The translations under genes were made by a program, and so were the position numbers. DNA of 64,000 bases from CBDDGJ01 sp965199285 (GTDB lineage: Bacteria > Pseudomonadota > Alphaproteobacteria > RS24): contig OZ240687.1 in assembly GCA_965199285.1 (NCBI GenBank), positions 1,116,001-1,180,000 on the forward strand. Reading direction: 5' to 3'. Numbering within the stretch: the first letter of the stretch is position 1; each line of letters begins with the position of its first letter. Below are positions 59,274 to 64,000 of this stretch, piece by piece. The notes under the pieces were generated by a model, which did not search any database, was not told the origin of the DNA, and saw only the letters and a program-made list of their open reading frames with translations.

Positions 59274-59334
59274 TATAAATTAAATCAAAAAACTTTTCAG
59301 GCCAGTAAATGCTATATATGGGAGAAACATTAAA

Positions 59335-60459
59335 ATGCCGCCGACCGTTGCTTATGCACACTTTACATTACCACAATCAGTAGATGAAACATCCTGCCAG
59401 GCTGGTACTATGGAGCAATCTGTTTATGCAAGAGAGATTGAACATCTCGTACGCGTGATTGCCCCAACCGCGAGCACTGTTCTTATCAAGGGTGAGACCG
59501 GAACCGGCAAAGATGTTACCGCGCAGCACATACATAAGCAATCAACACGTAAAGGCAAATTTATTTCGGTCAACTGTGCTGCGATTCCTGCCGCATTACT
59601 AGAATCAGAATTGTTTGGGCATGAAAAGGGGGCATTTACCGGCGCAGAGATACGTCATAAAGGCCGCTTCGAACAAGCCGAGAATGGCACTTTATTTTTG
59701 GACGAAATTGGTGACATGAGCCCGGAGCTGCAAGCAAAATTATTACGCGCCATTGAAACGCGAACCATTCAACGGGTTGGCGGCTGTGAAGATATTGCGG
59801 TCAATTTTCGCCTTATATGTGCAACCCACCGCAATCTTGAACATTATGTGAAGACAGGAAAGTTTAGAGAAGATTTATTTTATCGTATCAATGTTTTTCC
59901 GATTGAATTACCAACCCTGGCGCAGCGTTATGTTGATATACCAAATTTAAGTGCGGCTATTCTTCAGAAGATCGCTGAACAACAAAATATCACACCACCA
60001 TATTTCTCGGATGAAGCGCTTACGGTTTTGATGCAACATAACTGGCCTGGAAATATACGTGAATTGCGCAATATTCTTGAACGCGCGACAATAGTTTTTT
60101 CAGGTCAAACGATAACAGCGCGACAAGTGAAAGAAAATCTACTGCGGTTGCGCATACCAGAATCGGCGAAACTACAACCGCTTTCGACCAGCGCCAAAGA
60201 AAGCGCCCCTCGAACCAAGCCATATAAGATCGATTCATCATTTTCTTTGCCACGCGCTGAGCATTATAAATCATGGTTTGACTATCATACGAGCATTGAT
60301 ATTCGCTGTCAGCTGCGTGACATCGAAATTGTTTTGATTGAGGCAGCAATTGCAAAGACGAAAGGCAATGTAAGCCATGCTGCAGAAATATTAAATTTAA
60401 GACGAACTACATTAATTGAAAAGATGAGAAAATTGATGATTTCCAAACCAACCACTTAG
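59335..60459 (+). CDS. Sigma54-dependent Fis-family activator, FleQ/FlrA-like
   Basis: A 374-residue activator without a receiver domain: a short N-terminus (1-28), the AAA+ domain with Walker A GETGTGKD (53-60), GAFTGA (99-104), Walker B LFLDE (120-124) and NWPGNIREL, and a C-terminal Fis-type helix-turn-helix (IVLIEAAIAKTKGNVSHAAEILNLRRTTLIEKMRKL). It should bind upstream of sigma54 promoters and drive flagellar genes, and is the best candidate to activate the promoters found here. GGAG precedes the ATG by about ten bases. It is divergent from the FlbD-like gene that lacks an HTH; the two may be partners. Confidence 0.87.
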   Translation: MPPTVAYAHFTLPQSVDETSCQAGTMEQSVYAREIEHLVRVIAPTASTVLIKGETGTGKDVTAQHIHKQSTRKGKFISVNCAAIPAALLESELFGHEKGAFTGAEIRHKGRFEQAENGTLFLDEIGDMSPELQAKLLRAIETRTIQRVGGCEDIAVNFRLICATHRNLEHYVKTGKFREDLFYRINVFPIELPTLAQRYVDIPNLSAAILQKIAEQQNITPPYFSDEALTVLMQHNWPGNIRELRNILERATIVFSGQTITARQVKENLLRLRIPESAKLQPLSTSAKESAPRTKPYKIDSSFSLPRAEHYKSWFDYHTSIDIRCQLRDIEIVLIEAAIAKTKGNVSHAAEILNLRRTTLIEKMRKLMISKPTT

Positions 60460-60463
60460 CTAG

Positions 60464-60522
60464 TGTTCACATAGGCGCGCGCAATTTTTCCTACCCCCTA
60501 TTGTTCGCGTTGCAAGTGAACA
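60464..60522 (+). ncRNA. First of two tandem stem-loops with pyrimidine-rich loop
   Basis: TGTTCAC (60464-60470) pairs with GTGAACA (60516-60522); CGCG blocks inside can pair with one another. The apical loop contains TTTTTCCTACCCCCTA. No gene covers the region (60460-60759), and no T-run follows. It may be part of a small RNA or a 3' structure of the activator mRNA. Confidence 0.4.
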
Positions 60523-60531
60523 TGAAAAAAG

Positions 60532-60613
60532 ATAAGTGGTTTGTTCATTAGTACCGAGGTGCCCCTCTTCCTACTTCCCATAGCATCTCGGTACTAATGA
60601 ACAGTTAACTTAT
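60532..60613 (+). ncRNA. Long stem-loop with CU-rich loop
   Basis: Arms of 31 nt (60532-60562 and 60583-60613) pair with one 4x4 internal loop. The inner 20 nt pair fully with a single G-U (GTTCATTAGTACCGAGGTGC on the left). The 20-nt loop is CCCTCTTCCTACTTCCCATA. The loop shares TTCCTAC with the preceding stem-loop. This design, exposed CU-rich loops on strong stems, resembles alphaproteobacterial small RNAs that bind purine-rich ribosome sites, but no promoter or terminator was identified. The remainder of the 300-bp gap (60614-60759) shows nothing recognisable. Confidence 0.5.
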
Positions 60614-60759
60614 TTTAGCTAATTTACTTAACGGCACAGATAAACACATATTACCTTATTATAGATTGCGCTTAATGAATAAAAACTCTGAGTTGTTATT
60701 TCTTTATTTACACCCTAGGCAGAAAAGCGCCAGACTCTATTATCGTCTATGGATATGCT

Positions 60760-61047
60760 CTAATGTGGCCGGTAAGCATTTAAGACTTTTTGTACCCCCG
60801 CGGCATGATGTCGCAATTTGCGAATACGTGTGATCGTCATTTCCAGCATAACCGCATTTTCAGCCGCACATGTTTCAATAAAATCGAAAACATATTCTTC
60901 CGGCGGCCCGCTTAATGTCATAATATAATCGCGCAACAAGGCTTGCCGCTGTTGATCAATAGAATATGCCAACTCAATATCATCTGCTTGTAAAGCGTCT
61001 TTTAGTGATGCTTGTAAATGCGTGAAATGGGTTACAAAATCACTCAT
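60760..61047 (-). CDS. FliT-like flagellar protein, probable export chaperone
   Basis: A 95-residue, helical protein of low conservation. The pattern (DFVTHFTHLQASLKDALQADDIELAYSIDQQRQALLRDYIMTL, ending with ITRIRKLRHHAAGVQKVLNAYR) and its position after fliS suggest FliT, the chaperone of FliD. The ATG at 61047 overlaps the fliS stop (ATGA), giving translational coupling. FliD itself is encoded divergently at 63408. The call rests mainly on context and size. Confidence 0.65.
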   Translation of the reverse strand: MSDFVTHFTHLQASLKDALQADDIELAYSIDQQRQALLRDYIMTLSGPPEEYVFDFIETCAAENAVMLEMTITRIRKLRHHAAGVQKVLNAYRPH

Positions 61048-61436
61048 TGTGAGTCTGGCCCAATTTGCCCCCACGCATCACAAATATCGACCAGAAATTG
61101 CCGTGCAAGGCGGGTTTGTTCAACATCATTGCAACGCAGATCATGGATTAATTGTTGACGTGCATATTCATAGAGCTGGAATAAACCTTGCGCAATCTCT
61201 CCCCCTTTTTCAAAATCAAGGCTAGTTTGTAGCGTGTAAATAATCGTAAGAGCACGCGCAAAATGTTTTGACCGTAACTGCGGGTTAGGCATTTTGCTAT
61301 CGCTATAATCAATAAATAATTGCATGGATTTGAGCAATTCTTGAAGCATCACCAAAATAACCTGATGCGGATCAGATATCTCAGCCATACCTTGGCGCTC
61401 GATATTTTGATATGCTTTGCCGATTTTCCCGTACAT
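61044..61436 (-). CDS. fliS: Flagellin export chaperone FliS
   Basis: A 130-residue FliS: AYQNIERQGMAEISDPHQVILVMLQELLKSMQLFI, then SKHFARALTIIYTLQTSLDFEKGGEIAQGLFQLYEYARQQLIHD, the usual four-helix chaperone that prevents flagellin from polymerising in the cytoplasm. The ATG at 61436 is preferred because GGTGA lies six bases before it and the sigma54 start point near 61456 gives a 20-nt leader; ATG 61448 would leave only eight. It is coupled to the fliT-like gene by four bases. Confidence 0.9.
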   Translation of the reverse strand: MYGKIGKAYQNIERQGMAEISDPHQVILVMLQELLKSMQLFIDYSDSKMPNPQLRSKHFARALTIIYTLQTSLDFEKGGEIAQGLFQLYEYARQQLIHDLRCNDVEQTRLARQFLVDICDAWGQIGPDSQ

Positions 61437-61466
61437 AAAATTCACCATAGATAGCGATTTTGTTTC

Positions 61467-61482
61467 TGCAATCACCGTGCCA
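61467..61482 (-). promoter_or_regulatory. Sigma54 (-24/-12) promoter of fliS
   Basis: The minus strand reads TGGCACGGTGATTGCA, an exact match to TGGCACG-N4-TTGCA. It lies just before fliS and after the ClC gene, so fliS and the fliT-like gene form their own sigma54 unit. Confidence 0.85.
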
Positions 61483-61535
61483 TTTAACTCATGGATAACC
61501 AAGCAGCTCATAACCATAAAACAGAAGGAAAGACC

Positions 61536-63278
61536 CTATTGGTTTTCAATACTACGGACCCGGCTTTGTATCCGCAGATAGGCTTCCAGCAAATCGGCCT
61601 CTATGATGACACCACGAATATACCCGTTTTCTAAAATCGGGATCGACTCACCGATAAAATTTCGGCTAGCTTCAATCGCGCTATAAATATTATCATTCAC
61701 ATCAAGCGTAATGATCTCACTTTTTGCAAGCGTTGATAATTTCTGGTCTGGTGTGGCCGCCAGCAGAATTTGCCAATCGATCTTGCCGAGAATTTTTTTA
61801 TCCTGGTCAACAACATAAGCCTCACGCACATTATGCGCGCGCATTTCTGCAATCGCGCGTTTGACACCATAACGCGATGAAAACTGCAAAAAATTATCCC
61901 GCAAAATTGTACGTATCGATGTTTCTTGAAGCCCCAAAGCACTACGGCCTTGCAAAACATCAATACCGCAATCCCATAATTGTCTGTCAAAAAATGTACC
62001 CTTATGCAAAAAGGAACTTGTCACACAAGATGCAACAGCAGCAACTATCGCAATAACCGCCATATCATAAGAGGTTGTTAGCTCTAACACAATGAGGGTT
62101 GCGGTTATGGGCGCGCCAAATAATGGCGCCGCCACAGCGATGAAACCAGCAACCAGAAACACCACCCCTAAATCGAACCCAAAATTTTGTAAAATGGCGG
62201 TGATCGCGCCTCCCAAAGCTGTCCCGATAAATATAGCGGGTAAAAATATGCCGCCATAAAATCCAAAACTTATGCCGATAATTGTTACAATAAACTTCAT
62301 GCCCATAAGCAAAAGCAAAAACGACCAGCTAAATCTGCCATTGAGCATGGCATTGATTGTATCTATCCCGAGCCCTAAAACTTGCGGCATAAAAGCCCCA
62401 ATGATGCCGCATAAGCATGCGCCAACAAAAAGCAGTTGTGAAGGCGAATAGGACAGATTATCAACAAAGGCTTTGCTCTGCCGCAAGGTATGCATATAGA
62501 GTGCAGATACGCCACCAAACACAGAGCCAATCAGCAAAACCGCAGGTAATAAAACCAACAGATTATCCTTGCCAACCGAGATTTGATAAGAGAGATTGCT
62601 CCCAAATATCCATTCACTTACTAAAGCAGCCGTGATTGATGCTATAGAGATCGGCGCAATCGCGCGCAACGAGTAATGTCGTAAGATCGCTTCATGGGCA
62701 AAAATTATCCCGGCCAATGGTGCATTAAAGCCTGCAGCGATCGCGCCTGCAACACCGCACCCTAAAAGAATATCGGTTGAAACATAGCTGCCGGTAAGGC
62801 GTTTCAACAGTACCCCCATAGACGCACCGAAATGAACCAGAGGGCCATATTGTCCAACTGAAGCACCGCCACTTGCCGAAACACAAGCAATTAATGTTGA
62901 AACAAAACCAGCTTTCACATCTAATTTTCCTTCAATATTATGGGCAGCATAAATTGTATCTGCGGGGCCGTGATAGTCTTTAAGCTGGAAAAATCGCCGA
63001 ATGGCGATAATAAAACAGGCTGTTATCAGCAAGAAGAAAAAGGGAAGAACATGAATCTGAATGCCACCAAGCGCAAAGCTAGTATGGAGAGGAAAGGCTT
63101 GTTCTAAAAATAAACGATAGGCGGTGGCATTTTTTACGCTTTGCACGAATAAGTTACTAGCAAGCGCCATAATCCCGCCCATTAGGCCGCCGACAAAAAA
63201 AATCTGTATAAGCGCTATAATCAACTTATAGGCAAAAACTTTTTTCTCAGCATCCGGCGAATATTCCCATAGTCTCAT
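61536..63278 (-). CDS. ClC-family chloride channel/transporter with C-terminal CBS domains
   Basis: A 580-residue ClC protein. About ten to twelve membrane helices are followed by two CBS domains (about 450-575; YVVDQDKKILGKIDWQILLA and IPILENGYIRGVIIEADLLEAYL). The pore motif GREGP of transporters appears as GQYGP (142-146), so the gating glutamate is Tyr144, as in channel-type members. GFNAPLAGIIFAHE matches the conserved helix with the inner Glu. The ATG at 63278 has GAGG seven bases upstream; the frame start at 63341 has none. It lies between fliS and fliD, two sigma54-driven flagellar units, with no such promoter of its own; a link to motility is not shown. Confidence 0.9.
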   Translation of the reverse strand: MRLWEYSPDAEKKVFAYKLIIALIQIFFVGGLMGGIMALASNLFVQSVKNATAYRLFLEQAFPLHTSFALGGIQIHVLPFFFLLITACFIIAIRRFFQLKDYHGPADTIYAAHNIEGKLDVKAGFVSTLIACVSASGGASVGQYGPLVHFGASMGVLLKRLTGSYVSTDILLGCGVAGAIAAGFNAPLAGIIFAHEAILRHYSLRAIAPISIASITAALVSEWIFGSNLSYQISVGKDNLLVLLPAVLLIGSVFGGVSALYMHTLRQSKAFVDNLSYSPSQLLFVGACLCGIIGAFMPQVLGLGIDTINAMLNGRFSWSFLLLLMGMKFIVTIIGISFGFYGGIFLPAIFIGTALGGAITAILQNFGFDLGVVFLVAGFIAVAAPLFGAPITATLIVLELTTSYDMAVIAIVAAVASCVTSSFLHKGTFFDRQLWDCGIDVLQGRSALGLQETSIRTILRDNFLQFSSRYGVKRAIAEMRAHNVREAYVVDQDKKILGKIDWQILLAATPDQKLSTLAKSEIITLDVNDNIYSAIEASRNFIGESIPILENGYIRGVIIEADLLEAYLRIQSRVRSIENQ

Positions 63279-63356
63279 TTCATTCCTCAACCAAACATTA
63301 ATGTTCAGCCGCATCATAGCGCCATAAATCATCACCGTCACCTCTCGTCTTTATTC

Positions 63357-63370
63357 GGCATAAATTTTGC
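63357..63370 (+). promoter_or_regulatory. Sigma54 (-24/-12) promoter of fliD
   Basis: GGCATAAATTTTGC has GG-N10-GC with a TTTGC -12 box. The predicted start near 63382 leaves 26 bases to the fliD ATG. The first base before GG is C rather than T; otherwise close to consensus. Confidence 0.72.
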
Positions 63371-63407
63371 TTATTATTGACGTTACGCCCAAAAGAAGGT
63401 GAATATT

Positions 63408-64000
63408 ATGGAAATTGATTACCTTAGCACTCTAAACGCCGGCAGCGGGCTAAATACAAAAGAAATTATCGACTCGCTGGTTGCGGCTGAAAGTACGCCA
63501 CAAAAAGTTCAAATCAACACGCGTTTGGAAGAGCGTAATGTTTCGATTTCCAGCTTGGGCAAAATTAAGCAGAGATTTGATAGTTTTTCAAAAGCTTTGA
63601 CACCGCTCAATGGTGATCTTGGCCTATCAACAAATAATCTGAATGCCGTTAGTGTTCGTATCCGCGATAGCGCGATCACGCAAGAAGATAATTATGCAAT
63701 TGAAGTTGAGCAATTGGCACAATCCCATACATTGCGCTTTGATGGATTCGCATCTCCTACCGATGAATTAAGCAGTGGGAATATAACAATTGCTTTTGGA
63801 CAATGGGATAATGCCACGTTTACACGCGATCAGGAAAGTACAGCCCATACAATACAGATAGAAGAAAATGATAAGACGATTGCGGCCATTGCAGAGAAAA
63901 TTAACGCTGCAGAAATTGGTATTGAAGCCTCTATCATCAAAGTCGAAGATGATAATTACGCGCTTATTCTAAAATCAGAACCTGGCGCACAAAATAATAT
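63408..64000 (+). CDS. fliD: Flagellar cap protein FliD, N-terminal part (runs off the window)
   Basis: The first 197 codons of FliD (hook-associated protein 2), which caps the filament and lets flagellin add at the tip. The N-terminus is diagnostic: LSTLNAGSGLNTKEIIDSLVAAESTPQKVQINTRLEERNVSISSLGKIKQRFDSF, followed by YAIEVEQLAQSHTLRFDGFASPTDELSSG. It is preceded by AAGGTG seven bases before the ATG and a sigma54 promoter. The frame is open to the window end. FliT-like and FliS genes lie nearby on the other strand. Confidence 0.92.
   Translation, partial: MEIDYLSTLNAGSGLNTKEIIDSLVAAESTPQKVQINTRLEERNVSISSLGKIKQRFDSFSKALTPLNGDLGLSTNNLNAVSVRIRDSAITQEDNYAIEVEQLAQSHTLRFDGFASPTDELSSGNITIAFGQWDNATFTRDQESTAHTIQIEENDKTIAAIAEKINAAEIGIEASIIKVEDDNYALILKSEPGAQNN

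Larger units (their letters stand above)
58929..59334. other. Regulatory region between the two divergent sigma54 activator genes
   Basis: These 406 bases hold no gene and are very A+T-rich. They contain a sigma54 promoter for the left operon and two TTAA-N7-TTAA sites, one on each side. Other TTAA words near 59060-59072, 59181-59189 and 59280 have wrong spacing. A+T richness makes some chance matches likely. Confidence 0.6.

Noticed and set aside
59335..60459. A two-component response regulator of the NtrC type
   Set aside because: The N-terminus before the AAA+ domain is only about 28 residues and cannot hold a receiver domain.
1..64000. tRNA, rRNA, insertion sequences or prophage genes
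   Set aside because: No cloverleaf-like, rRNA-like, transposase or phage structural sequences were recognised on either strand.

Overview
This is a continuous stretch of an alphaproteobacterial chromosome with high coding density. The evidence for the class is a CtrA-type response regulator, TTAA-N7-TTAA sites, COQ9, F0 ATP synthase genes in the order I-B-E-F'-F without F1, the dciA-dsbA-smc order, and a three-gene cytochrome bc1 operon. It is a flagellated, ubiquinone-using, respiring bacterium. Order and genus cannot be read from the sequence; a marine, SAR116-like lineage is only a guess. No tRNA, rRNA, CRISPR array, prophage or insertion sequence was seen.

Layout. 1-1842: aldehyde dehydrogenase (cut by the window edge) and a thiamine-diphosphate acetolactate synthase-like enzyme, minus strand. 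2168-4630: a bufferin operon (DUF2282 precursor, DUF692/MNIO enzyme, DUF2063 partner, DoxX protein), a ribosomally made, post-translationally modified copper-binding peptide system. 4795-7505: a minus-strand group with a styrene-oxide-isomerase-like membrane protein, a PF10118 hydrolase, an FMN reductase and a DUF547 protein. 7577-14735: a tightly packed plus-strand operon that looks like an arsenosugar pathway (VTT membrane protein, pyridine nucleotide-disulfide oxidoreductase, radical SAM ArsS, MTAP-like phosphorylase, two arsenosugar-associated glycosyltransferases, arylsulfatase). 14840-24586: histidine kinase, P1 peptidase, mnmA, ctrA, coq9, the bc1 complex, hemF, a nuclease. 24697-32994: F0 ATP synthase, smc, dsbA-like, dciA, mutY. 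33015-34517: a Kiwa (kwaA-kwaB) anti-phage system between mutY and trxB. 34577-42670: trxB, an ELM1-like protein, an Lrp regulator, an epoxide hydrolase, secA, argJ, mutT.

42713-64000 is a flagellar region. A single minus-strand series runs from a sigma54 activator (58928) through fliE, F, G, H, I, J, K, L, M, N, O, P, Q, R and flhB to four uncharacterised genes. Facing away from it is a second sigma54 activator. fliS, a fliT-like gene, a ClC channel gene and fliD follow. Near-consensus -24/-12 sigma54 promoters precede the first activator, fliO, fliS and fliD at consistent leader distances (20-26 nt), with a fifth candidate before fliK. TTAA-N7-TTAA sites lie between the two activator genes and before ctrA. 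A hierarchy of CtrA, then the activator with a DNA-binding domain, then sigma54 promoters fits the sequence but is an inference. The first activator has no helix-turn-helix.

Most worth a second look: the arsenosugar operon with a candidate phosphorylase for the depurination step, the bufferin operon, the Kiwa pair, the unknown genes at the 3' end of the flagellar operon, the activator without HTH, and two tandem stem-loops with pyrimidine-rich loops at 60464-60613.
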